A DNA stretch of 64,000 nucleotides from Paracoccaceae bacterium (GCA_012103375.1 WLWX01000001.1:2274492-2338491), one strand, 5' to 3'. Positions 53,622 through 62,729 are shown, counted from the stretch's first letter. Translations and numbers: made by a program. Notes: a model not told the origin generated them from the sequence alone.

Positions 53622-54982
53622 GCGACACCAGCATTCAGGACCTGATGCAGCGCCGCCTGCTTGGGCGGAGTGAATTGGAAGATCTGATCGTCGTGCCGAT
53701 TTTCGCGGTCTTTGCCGCTTTGGTTCTGGGTGCGCTGACAATGCTGGCCACGAATGTCGAACTGGCCACCATCGGACTGTTCAACATCGGGGCCGAGGGT
53801 CAGGTTCTGATGGGTGGTATGGCCGCGGTCGTGGTCGGCTTCAGTTTTTCCGATCTTCCCGCGGTGATCCTGTTGCCAATGTCATTGCTGGCGGGTGCTC
53901 TGGCGGGCGCTTTCTACGCCTCGCTCGCGGGGTGGCTGAAGGCCGTAACCGGTGCGCATGAAGTAATCTCGACCATCATGCTGAACCTGATCTCGTACAG
54001 GTTGCTGGACTTCATGCTGCGGATGCCATTCGTGCAGAAAGAGGGGCGCGCCGACCCAATCTCAAAATCCGTGCCCGAGGCGGCGGAATTGCCGCGTTTG
54101 CTGACCTTCATTGATGTGAATTTGCGGGTGCACGCGGGCATATTTCTGGCCATCGCTGCGGTCGCCGTCGTCTATTGGATCCTGTTCAAATCGAAGATCG
54201 GGTTCGAGTTTCGTGCCAGCGGCGCCAATGCCGAAGCCGCGCGGTTTGCGGGCATCCACTCGGGCGTGATCATCGTTGCGGCAATGGCGACGGCTGGCGC
54301 ATTGGCGGGCCTTGCAGGCGCCAATCAGGTCTTGGGTGTGCTGGGGCGCGCCACACCGGGGTTTTCCGCCGGGATCGGTTTTACCGCGATTGCTGTGGCG
54401 CTGCTGGGTCGGTCACACCCTGTCGGCGTGCTGTTCGCCGGGCTGCTGTTTGGCGCGCTGGAGGCTGGCGGGCGACAGATGCAGGTCGACGCAGGTGTCA
54501 GCATTGACCTGATCGGGATCATTCAGGCGTTGATAATCGTCTTTATCGCCGCACCCCTGCTGGTCCGCGCGATCTTCCCGTGGGGCTTTGCGCGCCGAAA
54601 CCGCGAAGGACCCCCGCCATGCCTGCAATCGCCGACACCACTGCACCAGTCCGGGTCGACAGCGGCAAAAAGCGGCAGGCCCGGATCACCGGGATTGTTC
54701 TGCTGGGTTGTGCGGTTCTGGTGGCGCTGGTCTTCCTGCCCGAGACCACCGGCGATGCGACCTTCCGACTATCGCGCCCGACCGATCGGTTTGCGATTGG
54801 AAACCTTGTCGTTCCGGGCGGGCCATTCCTCTATGCTGCCACAGCAATTCTGGCGTTCCTGGGCGCACGTCAGTTCTTGCGCGGCGGCACAAGCTGGACA
54901 TCCCTTTCGCTGGGCGTCGGGCTGGCGATCCTGGTCGCGGCGTTTCTGGTCTGGGCGACGGCGGGCAAGGCATTTTCCCTAA
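53618..54982 (+). CDS. Nucleoside ABC importer permease 1, with missing segment and no proper stop
   Basis: The frame encodes 454 residues, but only about the first 330 look like the BMP-type permease (LFNIGAEGQVLMGGMAAVVVGF, AVTGAHEVISTIMLNLISYRLLDF, IGFEFRASGANAEAARFAGI, GRSHPVGVLFAGLLFGALEAGG, IIQALIIVFIAAPLLVRAIF). Two oddities: between helix 1 (AVFAALVLGALTMLATNVE) and LFNIGAEGQ only about four residues remain, where relatives have some 50 including a helix; and after WGFARRNREG no stop occurs, so the last 120 residues are an Arg/Ser-rich shadow of the next gene. Function may be impaired. Confidence 0.75.
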   Translation: MSDTSIQDLMQRRLLGRSELEDLIVVPIFAVFAALVLGALTMLATNVELATIGLFNIGAEGQVLMGGMAAVVVGFSFSDLPAVILLPMSLLAGALAGAFYASLAGWLKAVTGAHEVISTIMLNLISYRLLDFMLRMPFVQKEGRADPISKSVPEAAELPRLLTFIDVNLRVHAGIFLAIAAVAVVYWILFKSKIGFEFRASGANAEAARFAGIHSGVIIVAAMATAGALAGLAGANQVLGVLGRATPGFSAGIGFTAIAVALLGRSHPVGVLFAGLLFGALEAGGRQMQVDAGVSIDLIGIIQALIIVFIAAPLLVRAIFPWGFARRNREGPPPCLQSPTPLHQSGSTAAKSGRPGSPGLFCWVVRFWWRWSSCPRPPAMRPSDYRARPIGLRLETLSFRAGHSSMLPQQFWRSWAHVSSCAAAQAGHPFRWASGWRSWSRRFWSGRRRARHFP

Positions 54983-55884
54983 CCGGGATGTTGCAGGCGA
55001 CCATGGTCCGCGCCGTGCCGATTGCGCTTGGCGGTCTTGCAGGTGTGCTGTCCGAGCGGGTCGCGGTGGTCATTATCGCCATCGAAGGGATGCTGCTGGC
55101 CGGGGCATTCACCGGGGCCCTGGTTGGATCATTGCTCGGTGGGTTTGGCGGCTTGTTCGCAGCGGTCGCGATTGGCGGGCTGTTCGGGTTCATCCTGGCG
55201 GCCTTGGTCGTTACGTATCGGGTGGATCAGATCATCGCCGGTGTCGTGATTAACCTGTTTGTGCTTGGGCTGACCAGCTATGTCAGTTCCCAGGTCTTTG
55301 CCGAGCATCGATACCTCAACAATGCGCCGGTGTTCCGCGCCTATAAGGTTCCGTTGCTGGGGGATATCCCGGTGATCGGGCCGATGTTCTTTCACCAGAA
55401 CCTGTTCGTCTATGGCGCGCTGATCATGGTGGGTGTTGCGACCTATTACCTGTTTCACACCCGCATGGGCCTGCGCGCCCGCGCCGTTGGCGAACACCCA
55501 CGTGCCGCCGATACGCTGGGCATCAAGGTCTATCGCACACGGTATATCAATGTGACACTTGCGGGCATGGTCGCGGGGTTTGGCGGGGCCTGGTTCACGC
55601 TCGGTTCGGTCGGGCGCTTTGACGAAGGCATGACTGGCGGGCGCGGTTATATCGGGCTGGCGGCGATGATCTTTGGGCGCTGGCATCCGGTTGGGGCACT
55701 GGCCGCCGCACTGGTGTTCGGCTTTGCCGACTCGTTGCAGCAAAAGCTGGCGCTGTTGAACACGCCGATCCCGTCTGAATTCCTGGCGATGTCGCCTTAT
55801 ATCGCGACGATCATCGTGGTGGCCGGATTGGTGGGCCGGGCGCGCGCGCCTGCGGCGGACGGCCAGCCATACGTCAAGGAATGA
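54619..55884 (+). CDS. Nucleoside ABC importer permease 2
   Basis: 421 residues from ATG 54619 behind AAGGA. The BPD_transp_2 core has MVRAVPIALGGLAGVLSERVAVVIIAIEGMLLAGAFTGALVG (in parts), the family hallmark, then TYRVDQIIAGVVINLFVLGLTSY and IGLAAMIFGRWHPVGALAAALVFGFADSLQ. The N-terminal 130 residues hold extra helices (ITGIVLLGCAVLVALVF; FLYAATAILAFLGARQFL). It begins inside the unusually long frame of permease 1. Confidence 0.93.
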   Translation: MPAIADTTAPVRVDSGKKRQARITGIVLLGCAVLVALVFLPETTGDATFRLSRPTDRFAIGNLVVPGGPFLYAATAILAFLGARQFLRGGTSWTSLSLGVGLAILVAAFLVWATAGKAFSLTGMLQATMVRAVPIALGGLAGVLSERVAVVIIAIEGMLLAGAFTGALVGSLLGGFGGLFAAVAIGGLFGFILAALVVTYRVDQIIAGVVINLFVLGLTSYVSSQVFAEHRYLNNAPVFRAYKVPLLGDIPVIGPMFFHQNLFVYGALIMVGVATYYLFHTRMGLRARAVGEHPRAADTLGIKVYRTRYINVTLAGMVAGFGGAWFTLGSVGRFDEGMTGGRGYIGLAAMIFGRWHPVGALAAALVFGFADSLQQKLALLNTPIPSEFLAMSPYIATIIVVAGLVGRARAPAADGQPYVKE

Positions 55885-55900
55885 CCGGCAGGGCAGGCGC

Positions 55901-56674
55901 ATGACACCGCTGATGATGGGGATCCTTGGCAGCCTTGGGGCCGGGTTGATGACGACCATCGGGGCGCTGCCGATATTGTTCGGACAATCGGTTTCGGCCC
56001 GCACGAATGACGTCCTGTTGGGCTTTGCTGCCGGCGTGATGCTGGCGGCCTCGTTCTTTTCGCTGATCCTGCCGAGCCTGGCCGCGTCCGAGGCACTCTT
56101 TGGTCCTGGTTAGATGCCTGCGGCAATCGCCGTACTGGGCCTTCTGATCGGAGCGGCGTTGATCTATTCCATCGACCGGGTGCTGCCGCACCAGCATTTC
56201 GTGTCCGGTAAGGAGGGTCCGGCAAGCGAACGGTTGCAAAAGATCTGGTTGTTCGTGATCGCGATCACCATTCACAACGCACCCGAGGGGCTGGCGGTCG
56301 GGATCGGCTTTAGCGGCGGCGATGTGGCCGCCGGAACTTCACTGGCCATTGGCATCGGGTTGCAGAACCTGCCCGAAGGACTGGCCGTTGCGGTCGCCCT
56401 TCGGGGTGAAGCCTATAGCAAATCCACCGCATTTCTGATCGCCGCGGCGACCGGCCTGATCGAGCCTGTTGCCGGTCTGATCGGTGCAGCGGCGGTTGGT
56501 ATCTCGGCGATGGCGCTGCCTTGGGGTCTGGTGCTGGCGGCCGGGGCAATGATCTATGTCATCAGCCACGAGATCATTCCCGAAACCCACCGCCACGGCC
56601 ATCAGGACGGTGCGACGGCGGGCCTGATGATCGGGCTTGTGGTGATGCTGTTTCTGGATGTGTCGCTGGGCTGA
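55901..56674 (+). pseudogene. ZIP family metal transporter interrupted by an in-frame TAG
   Basis: A single reading frame from ATG 55901 to the stop at 56674 encodes a ZIP transporter of 257 codons with TAG at 56111-56113. Before it: ILGSLGAGLMTTIGALPILFG and LLGFAAGVMLAASFFSLILPSL. Directly after it, in the same frame: MPAAIAVLGLLIGAALIYSIDRVLPHQHF, then FVIAITIHNAPEGLAVGIGFSGG and GIGLQNLPEGLAVAVALRGE, the HN..EG and NxxEG metal-site motifs, and the end YVISHEIIPETHRHGHQ. ATG follows the stop at once, so the second part might restart, but a single chain is the family norm. Metal probably Zn. Confidence 0.8.
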
Positions 56675-56767
56675 GATCGGCGGCTGAGGGAAGTGGCTTC
56701 GGCCCGTCAACAAGGCCCTGCCAGGTCGGCGGCGCGACCCGTCAACGTGTGCACGTCGCCGCATCGG

Positions 56768-57274
56768 TCAGATATGCGCCACCCCGACCAGGTAGTTTTC
56801 ACCGTAGGCCTTCGAACAGCTGGGGCACGTCGTGTACATGAAGTAGACCTCTTTGGCTTCCTTGCCTTGTGCCTTTGCGGCGTCGCGCATCTCACGCTCC
56901 CAGTCCTTGGCCTTCTGGTAGGGGCCTTCGAAGACGCGGGTGATAAAATCGCCCGATAATGTGACCATTTCTTCGCCCTCAACATCTTTGCTGACCGCGA
57001 AGAAATGCTCGGCTTTCCACGGCGACATGTCCCGGCTGAGGATGAACGTGTCATCAGTCGTCATCGCCGCGCTGTCTTCCATGTGTTCGGCGACACGGCC
57101 AAAAACATGGCTCATGTTCAGCGGTATGTGCATGGCGCTTTTGGTTACGGCGCGCAGGAACTTTTTGTCTTCGAAATGCAGTTTCTGATCGTCCCAGCCT
57201 TCCGGGTTGAATTTGGGGCAGCACCCGGTGGTGTTGTGGCTTTGATCATAGATCGGGGTTTCATTGGTTTTCAT
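56768..57274 (-). CDS. Conserved protein of unknown function with paired cysteines
   Basis: 168 residues from ATG 57274 (MKTNETPIYDQSHNTTGCCPKFNPEGWDDQKLHF in parts). It has CC near residue 18-19 and CPSC near residue 151-154 (YFMYTTCPSCSKAYGENYLVGVAHI), which may bind metal. The middle carries AMHIPLNMSHVFGRVAEHM and LSRDMSPWKAEHFFAVSKDV. I recall similar hydrolase-labelled proteins in other proteobacteria, without experimental role. The start leaves an FNR-like site 50 bases upstream, shared with pfkB. No signal peptide. Confidence 0.8.
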   Translation of the reverse strand: MKTNETPIYDQSHNTTGCCPKFNPEGWDDQKLHFEDKKFLRAVTKSAMHIPLNMSHVFGRVAEHMEDSAAMTTDDTFILSRDMSPWKAEHFFAVSKDVEGEEMVTLSGDFITRVFEGPYQKAKDWEREMRDAAKAQGKEAKEVYFMYTTCPSCSKAYGENYLVGVAHI

Positions 57275-57323
57275 CGGCTGGCTCCCTTCGGGCGCAGAGT
57301 AGTCATGGAAACCGGCTGGCACA

Positions 57324-57337
57324 TTGATCTGGCTCAA
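57324..57337. promoter_or_regulatory. FNR/Dnr-type operator, one mismatch
   Basis: TTGATCTGGCTCAA in the gap between the gene starting at 57274 and pfkB at 57371. The left half is perfect and the right half is CTCAA. It is 50 and 34 bases from the two starts. Confidence 0.65.
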
Positions 57338-57370
57338 CAGATCAGCGGGTCACGGCTGTAATGACGGGTC

Positions 57371-58348
57371 ATGAAGCTGGCCAGCGAAACCGATGCAGCG
57401 ATCCTGACCGTGACCATGAACCCGGCGGTTGACGTCGCGACCTCGGTTCCGCGACTTCTGCCTGGCGTCAAACTGCGCTGCGACACGGCGCAAACCGACC
57501 CCGGTGGTGGCGGTGTCAACGTCGCGCGGGTCGTCACGCGGCTGGGCGGGCGCTGCCGTGCGCTGGTCGTTGCCGGTGGAGCGATGGGTGAGCAATTGCT
57601 TTCGCTGATGGCGGCCGAGGGGGTCGCCGCAATCCCTTTCCGGATCGCGCAGCAAACACGTCAGAATTTCGCCGTGACCGAATCCGACACCGGCCAGCAA
57701 TACCGCTTCATCCTGCCGGGGCCGGTGGTTGACGATGTCGAGGGTGATCGCATCCTGGCAGAAATCGCAGACCGGGCGTCGGACCTCGGGCCAGCCTGTT
57801 TCGTTGTGCTGAGCGGTAGTTTTCCGCCCGGATTGGCCCCGGATTTTGTCGCGCAATGTGTGACGCGCCTGCATCCGCAAGGCCATCGCCTGTGTCTGGA
57901 TACGTCAGGCGATGCGCTGCGTCACCTGGTCGGGCACCCGACCGACCCGCCATATCTGTTGCGGATGGACCAGCAAGAGGCCGAGCAATTGCGTGGGACC
58001 ACCCTGAGTGGTGTGGCGGAAACGGCGGACTATGCGGCGGAACTGGTCCGACGCGGCGTGGCCGAAGTTGTGGTGCTGGGCTGCGGTGCCGATGGGTCAG
58101 TCATGGCGACGGCGGATGCGCGGTACCTGTGCCGTGCCGCAAAAGTTCCAGTTGTCAGCACCACGGGTGCGGGCGACAGTTTCATGGGCGCATTGGTGCT
58201 GGCGCTGGCCCGGGGTGAGGCCCCGGAGCAGGCACTTCGCTGGGGTGTCGCGGCGGCGAGTGCTGCCGTCATGACCCACGGAACCGAGCTGTGCGAGTCC
58301 GGCGCGGTAGCCGATTTGCTGGAACAATGCGAGGTCGCCGCGATCTGA
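57371..58348 (+). CDS. pfkB: PfkB family sugar kinase (6-phosphofructokinase 2 type)
   Basis: 325 residues. The substrate loop ILTVTMNPAVDVAT and DPGGGGVNVARVVTRLGG are the first PfkB signature region. The second signature, VVSTTGAGDSFMGALVLALARGE, holds the catalytic Asp. The order and the N-terminal MNPAVD favour PfkB/1-phosphofructokinase over ribokinase. Likely phosphorylates fructose-6-phosphate. Its stop lies eight bases from that of the convergent copper ATPase. Confidence 0.9.
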   Translation: MKLASETDAAILTVTMNPAVDVATSVPRLLPGVKLRCDTAQTDPGGGGVNVARVVTRLGGRCRALVVAGGAMGEQLLSLMAAEGVAAIPFRIAQQTRQNFAVTESDTGQQYRFILPGPVVDDVEGDRILAEIADRASDLGPACFVVLSGSFPPGLAPDFVAQCVTRLHPQGHRLCLDTSGDALRHLVGHPTDPPYLLRMDQQEAEQLRGTTLSGVAETADYAAELVRRGVAEVVVLGCGADGSVMATADARYLCRAAKVPVVSTTGAGDSFMGALVLALARGEAPEQALRWGVAAASAAVMTHGTELCESGAVADLLEQCEVAAI

Positions 58349-58356
58349 GCACGCAA

Positions 58357-60711
58357 TTAAAGCTTCAGATGGCGCAGACGTAATGCGTTGGTAATAACGG
58401 ACACGGATGACAGGCTCATCGCTGCTGCTGCGAGCATCGGTGACAGCAGCACGCCAAAGACCGGATAGAGAACCCCTGCGGCAATCGGAACGCCAATTCC
58501 GTTGTAGCCAAACGCGAAAAACAGGTTCTGTTTAATGTTGAGCAGGGTCGCCTTTGCCAGTTTCCGGGCCCGAAGGATTCCCATCAGGTCGCCACTCAAC
58601 AGCGTGATTCCGGCGCTTTCCATCGCTACGTCGGCCCCGGAACCCATGGCGATGCCCACATCCGCCGCAACCAGTGCCGGGGCGTCGTTCACGCCATCGC
58701 CCGCCATGGCGACAACCCGTCCTTCGGCACGCAAGGCATCAACCAGTTTCTTTTTGTCGCCGGGCAAAACCCCGGCGCGGACGTCCGCGATCCCAAGCTT
58801 GCGGGCAACGGCTGACGCCGTGCGTTCGTTGTCACCGGTTGCCATGATCACGTTGAGGCCCTGCCGTCGCAACTCTGAAATCGCGACAGCGCTGTCGCGC
58901 TTGATCGGATCGGCGACAGCAAGCAGCCCGATTATCGCCCCGTCAGTGGCCAGATACATCACCGTTTTGCCTTCGGCGCGGAACTGGTCCGCTGTCGCCC
59001 CAAAGGCTGATGTATCTGCCCCAATGTCGCGCATCATTGCGTCATTGCCCAAGACGGTCTCTGTGTCGCCAACGCAGCCGCGCACGCCTTTGCCGATGAC
59101 GGCTTCGAAGTCAGTTGCGCAGGGCAGGGCGATGTTGCGATAGCGCGCCTCGGCCAGGATCGCTTCGGCCAGTGGGTGCTCGCTTGGCTTTTCCAGCGCT
59201 GCGGCGCGGGCCAGAACCTCACGCTCATCCATGCCATCCGCCGCGTGCAGGTCTGTCAGGGCGGGTCTGCCCTCGGTCAGAGTGCCTGTTTTGTCGACAA
59301 TCAGCGTATCGACCGCGGCCATCCGCTCCAGCGCTTCCGCATCCTTGATCAGGACACCCATCTGCGCGCCGCGTCCGGCAGCGGTTGTGATCGAGATGGG
59401 AGTCGCCAGGCCAAGGGCGCATGGACAAGCAATGATCAGCACGGACACCGCCGCCGCGGTCGAGAAGACAAACGCCGGATCCGGACCCCAAACCAACCAC
59501 CCAACAAACGCGGCAACGGCGACCAGCACCACAGCCGGCACGAACAATGCCGAAACCTTGTCGGCCAGCCCCTGAATCGGCGCCCGCGACCGCCGCGCCT
59601 GGGAAACCATGTCGACAATCTGGGACAGTACCATGTCGGCGCCGACGTTTTGGGCCTCTATCGCGATGGTGCCGTTCTTGTTGATCGTCCCGCCGGTTAC
59701 CCTGTCATCGCGCGATTTTTCGACAGGCAGCAGTTCACCTGTCAGCAGGCTTTCGTCGATGGACGTGTGGCCTTCACGCACGATTCCATCCACCGGAACA
59801 GCTTCACCCGGGCGCACCCGCAAGCGGTCGCCGGGCAACAGGTTTTCCAGAGGTGCGTCGTATTCCGTCCCGTCTGGAAGGATCCGGCGGGCGGTTTTCG
59901 GGGCCAGGTCAAGCAGCGCGCGGATTGCGTCACCTGTGCGCTCGCGGGCATTTAGCTCCAGCACCTGCCCAAAGAAGATCAGCGCGACAATGACAACGGC
60001 AGATTCAAAATATGTCCCCACAACACCGTGTGTCTTGTAGGCGTCAGGAAACACGCCGGGCAGGAATGTCGCCACGACCGAGTATCCATAGGCCGCCCCG
60101 ACGCCCAGCGATATCAGCGTCCACATGTTGGGGCTGCGATTGAGGATCGAAGACCAGCCGCGGTGGAAAAACGGCAGCGCAATCCAAAAAACGATTGGGG
60201 TCGCCAGCAGGAATTCAAGATAGACGGCGTTCTGATGACCGACCCAATCGCGCAGCGGGATGCCAACCATGCCGGACATGGTCAGGACCATCAGAGGGAT
60301 TGCGGCGGCGATGCTAACCCAAAGACGACGGGTGAAATCGACCAATTCGTGCGGGGTTTCGCCGGTCGGTTCGGCAGGTTCCAGGGCCATGCCGCAGATC
60401 GGGCAGGCGCCTGGCGTATCTTGCTGGACGTCGGGGTGCATCGGGCAGGAATAGACTGCGAGGGCGGCCGCAACAGGCTGTGCCCGCGCGGAATTGCCAG
60501 ACAGGTAGAACCAGGGATCCAGATCAAATTTCTGCTGGCAGCGGTCAGAACAGAAAAAGTGGCTCTGATCGCTGAACGTCGATGCAGGTGTTCCCTGGGC
60601 TATCCGCAGGTCCATGCCGCAAACCGGATCAACGGCCGTTTCCGCCTGAAGATCCGGTGATCCGGCCGGGTTGTCGGGTTCGTGGCGCGGTGTATCGGGC
60701 ATTTGCTGCAT
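58357..60711 (-). CDS. Copper-exporting P1B-type ATPase with YHS and metal-binding domains
   Basis: 784 residues (ATG 60711; ATG 60702 has a better-spaced ribosome site). N-terminal YHS domain ([21 protein letters not shown]) and a heavy-metal-binding domain ([11 protein letters not shown]...[10 protein letters not shown]). The ATPase core has TGE in [11 protein letters not shown], the membrane CPC in [13 protein letters not shown] near 428, phosphorylated Asp in [11 protein letters not shown] near 475, SEHPLAEAI, and [11 protein letters not shown]. Copper(I) export across the inner membrane is expected. A perfect FNR box lies 83 bases upstream. Confidence 0.93.
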   Translation of the reverse strand: MQQMPDTPRHEPDNPAGSPDLQAETAVDPVCGMDLRIAQGTPASTFSDQSHFFCSDRCQQKFDLDPWFYLSGNSARAQPVAAALAVYSCPMHPDVQQDTPGACPICGMALEPAEPTGETPHELVDFTRRLWVSIAAAIPLMVLTMSGMVGIPLRDWVGHQNAVYLEFLLATPIVFWIALPFFHRGWSSILNRSPNMWTLISLGVGAAYGYSVVATFLPGVFPDAYKTHGVVGTYFESAVVIVALIFFGQVLELNARERTGDAIRALLDLAPKTARRILPDGTEYDAPLENLLPGDRLRVRPGEAVPVDGIVREGHTSIDESLLTGELLPVEKSRDDRVTGGTINKNGTIAIEAQNVGADMVLSQIVDMVSQARRSRAPIQGLADKVSALFVPAVVLVAVAAFVGWLVWGPDPAFVFSTAAAVSVLIIACPCALGLATPISITTAAGRGAQMGVLIKDAEALERMAAVDTLIVDKTGTLTEGRPALTDLHAADGMDEREVLARAAALEKPSEHPLAEAILAEARYRNIALPCATDFEAVIGKGVRGCVGDTETVLGNDAMMRDIGADTSAFGATADQFRAEGKTVMYLATDGAIIGLLAVADPIKRDSAVAISELRRQGLNVIMATGDNERTASAVARKLGIADVRAGVLPGDKKKLVDALRAEGRVVAMAGDGVNDAPALVAADVGIAMGSGADVAMESAGITLLSGDLMGILRARKLAKATLLNIKQNLFFAFGYNGIGVPIAAGVLYPVFGVLLSPMLAAAAMSLSSVSVITNALRLRHLKL

Positions 60712-60793
60712 CCCTGTGGGTTTCGCCTGGCAACAGGTCAGGCGTTCCGGGCCAGCTCGGGCAGATCATAGGGGCCGGGCCAACGGTGTATCA

Positions 60794-60807
60794 TTGATGC
60801 AGATCAA
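60794..60807. promoter_or_regulatory. FNR/Dnr-type operator, perfect match
   Basis: TTGATGCAGATCAA between the copper ATPase (start 60711) and the DksA-like gene (60873). The same 14 bases occur at 45295. GATCAT at 60827-60832 could serve as a plus-strand -10. Confidence 0.85.
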
Positions 60808-60872
60808 CACCTGTGGGCCGTGCCGTGATCATGTTGGCGGCGTCAGATTCACATCGAAGGAGTTGCTGGCAA

Positions 60873-61190
60873 ATGACCGATGTAAGTGCGCGAAAACGCC
60901 AGCTTGTGAAACGTCAGTCCGAATTGGATGCGCGGTTGCACGAAATCGACGACAGTCTAGATGAGATGCCCAGCAAAGACTGGGAAGATCGCGCGAGCGA
61001 GCGTGAAGACGACGAGGTCCTCGAACAGGTGGGCCTGTCGGGCCAGAAAGAACTGCAGATGATATCGGCGGCGCTGGCCAGGATCGAAGCGGGCACCTAC
61101 GGGTATTGCACGCAGTGCGGCGCGCAGATCCGTGAAGATCGGCTTGATCTGATGCCCTCCACACCATTCTGCCGCAACTGCGCAATATGA
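60873..61190 (+). CDS. DksA/TraR family zinc-finger protein
   Basis: 105 residues from ATG 60873 behind AAGGAG. A long coiled coil (RQLVKRQSELDARLHEIDDSLDEM in parts) ends in the acidic DWEDRASEREDDEVLE, followed by a C4 zinc finger YCTQCGAQI...FCRNCAI. DksA-type proteins enter the secondary channel of RNA polymerase and adjust transcription, often with ppGpp. This short form resembles the YbiI/TraR-like branch. Its stop overlaps the APC permease start (ATGA). Preceded by a perfect FNR box. Confidence 0.93.
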   Translation: MTDVSARKRQLVKRQSELDARLHEIDDSLDEMPSKDWEDRASEREDDEVLEQVGLSGQKELQMISAALARIEAGTYGYCTQCGAQIREDRLDLMPSTPFCRNCAI

Positions 61191-62428
61191 ATGATGCGGG
61201 CACATCTTTGGCAGCGGATGAACCACGACCCGCGTTGATCCGCGCAATCTCGTTGCCGTTGCTGGTGCTCTACGGGCTTGGTGTGACCATCGGCGCGGGC
61301 CTCTATGTGCTGATCGGCTCGGCCGTTGCGCAGGCCGGAAGCTTTGCGCCCAGTTCATTCCTGCTGGCGGCCATCGTCATGGGCTTCACCGCGGGCAGTT
61401 TTGCCGAACTGACCGGACGGTTTCCCAAAAGCGCGGGCGAGGCGATCTATGTCGATGCCGGTTTTGCCTGGCCCTGGCTGACCCGCGCGACCGGCGGCTT
61501 CATCATTCTGTCGGCCATCGTCGCCGCGGCGGCGATTACGTTGGGTGGGGCGGGGTATGTCGTGTCGATCATCGACCTGCCAAAGCCGTGGGTTGTCGCT
61601 GGCATCGTGGTGATCATGGGCACAGTCGCGGCCTGGGGAGTGTTGGAATCCGTCACCTTCGCCGCGATCTTCACGGTGCTTGAAATTGTCGGCCTTATGA
61701 TCATCGTCATTGCCGGATTATGGACGCACCCGGACATTGTTCTGCGCCTGCCAGAGGTTTTGCCGCCGTTGTCCGACACCGTGGCGCTGAGCGCTGTTTT
61801 CACCACCAGCCTGATCGCTTTTTTTGCCTTCATCGGCTTTGATGATGTGGTCAATCTGGTCGAGGAAACCAAGTCACCCAAAAGGGACATGCCGCGGGCG
61901 ATTATCTGGACACTGCTGGCGGCCACGCTGATTTATTTCCTGGTCGTCTCGGTCGCGGTGCTGACCGTGCCGCACGAGCAATTGACCGGCACAGACGCAC
62001 CAATAAGCGTGTTGTTTGAACGGCTGACCGGACTGTCGCCGCTGGCCATAACCCTGATCGCCATCGCCGCGACGCTGAACGGTGTCGTGATACAGATCAT
62101 CATGGCGTCCCGGGTCCTCTATGGGTTGGGCAATGCGGGGCGGATCCCGGGTGTGTTTGCGCGGGTGAATCCGGTGACGCACACGCCTTTGATTTCGACC
62201 GTGATCGTGTCGGTGCTGGTGCTGGCGTTGTTTCTGCCTATCGAACGGCTGGCCGAGACCACGACGCAGATCATCCTTGTCGTGTTTGTTCTGGTGAACC
62301 TGTCGCTGGTGCGGATCAAACTGCGTGGCGATCCGGCGCCAGAGGGCGTCTTCGTCGCGCCGATCTGGGTGCCGGTTCTGGGCGTGGTGACGTGCCTTGG
62401 CCTGCTGGCAGGCCCGGTGGTTATCTGA
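61187..62428 (+). CDS. APC family amino acid permease
   Basis: 413 residues with about 12 helices. Family marks are SLPLLVLYGLGVTIGAGLYVLIGSAVAQAG, PKSAGEAIYVDAGF, and FFAFIGFDDVVNLVEETKSPKRDMPRAIIWTLL (in parts), the conserved consensus around helix 6. Likely an amino acid or polyamine/proton transporter; the substrate is open. Translationally coupled to the DksA-like gene. It overlaps the converging cytochrome-like gene by eight bases. Confidence 0.92.
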   Translation: MNDAGTSLAADEPRPALIRAISLPLLVLYGLGVTIGAGLYVLIGSAVAQAGSFAPSSFLLAAIVMGFTAGSFAELTGRFPKSAGEAIYVDAGFAWPWLTRATGGFIILSAIVAAAAITLGGAGYVVSIIDLPKPWVVAGIVVIMGTVAAWGVLESVTFAAIFTVLEIVGLMIIVIAGLWTHPDIVLRLPEVLPPLSDTVALSAVFTTSLIAFFAFIGFDDVVNLVEETKSPKRDMPRAIIWTLLAATLIYFLVVSVAVLTVPHEQLTGTDAPISVLFERLTGLSPLAITLIAIAATLNGVVIQIIMASRVLYGLGNAGRIPGVFARVNPVTHTPLISTVIVSVLVLALFLPIERLAETTTQIILVVFVLVNLSLVRIKLRGDPAPEGVFVAPIWVPVLGVVTCLGLLAGPVVI

Positions 62429-62729
62429 CGTTAGGAAGCCAAACTCGGGCCACCGCCTCGTGAGTCTTATCTTTCGGCGCGGCGAGGTCGTGGAACGGCA
62501 TCGGAACATGGGGGGTAGGCAGCCACTGACGCGGGGATATATCGCCCGGTTCAACATCCTTCGCGACGGTTCTAAAAGCCGGGGCCGCATCGCTGCCATC
62601 CGCGCCCGGGGCGACGATATCGCATTCCGCGCACCCGGTTTTTGCCAGCAGCTGCCCACGCGCGGCATCTGCCGCCAACGCCGGTTGCGAAAGGCTTATC
62701 GGCCCGATTGCAACTACCGTTTTACGCAT
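62421..62729 (-). CDS. Cytochrome c-like exported protein with a broken heme motif
   Basis: 102 residues from ATG 62729 (MRKTVVAIGPISLSQPALAADA is a short signal peptide; an in-frame ATG at 62810 is less likely). The mature part follows small cytochromes c: ARGQLLAKTGCAECDIVAPG, PAFRTVAKDVEPGDISPRQWLPTPHVPMP. The heme site is CAECD, where CxxCH is required, so the axial histidine is lost, while the MP pair of the Met ligand remains. A single base change (CAT or CAC to GAT-type) could explain it. The C-terminus is unusual. Probably degenerate; heme attachment is doubtful. Confidence 0.6.
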   Translation of the reverse strand: MRKTVVAIGPISLSQPALAADAARGQLLAKTGCAECDIVAPGADGSDAAPAFRTVAKDVEPGDISPRQWLPTPHVPMPFHDLAAPKDKTHEAVARVWLPNVR

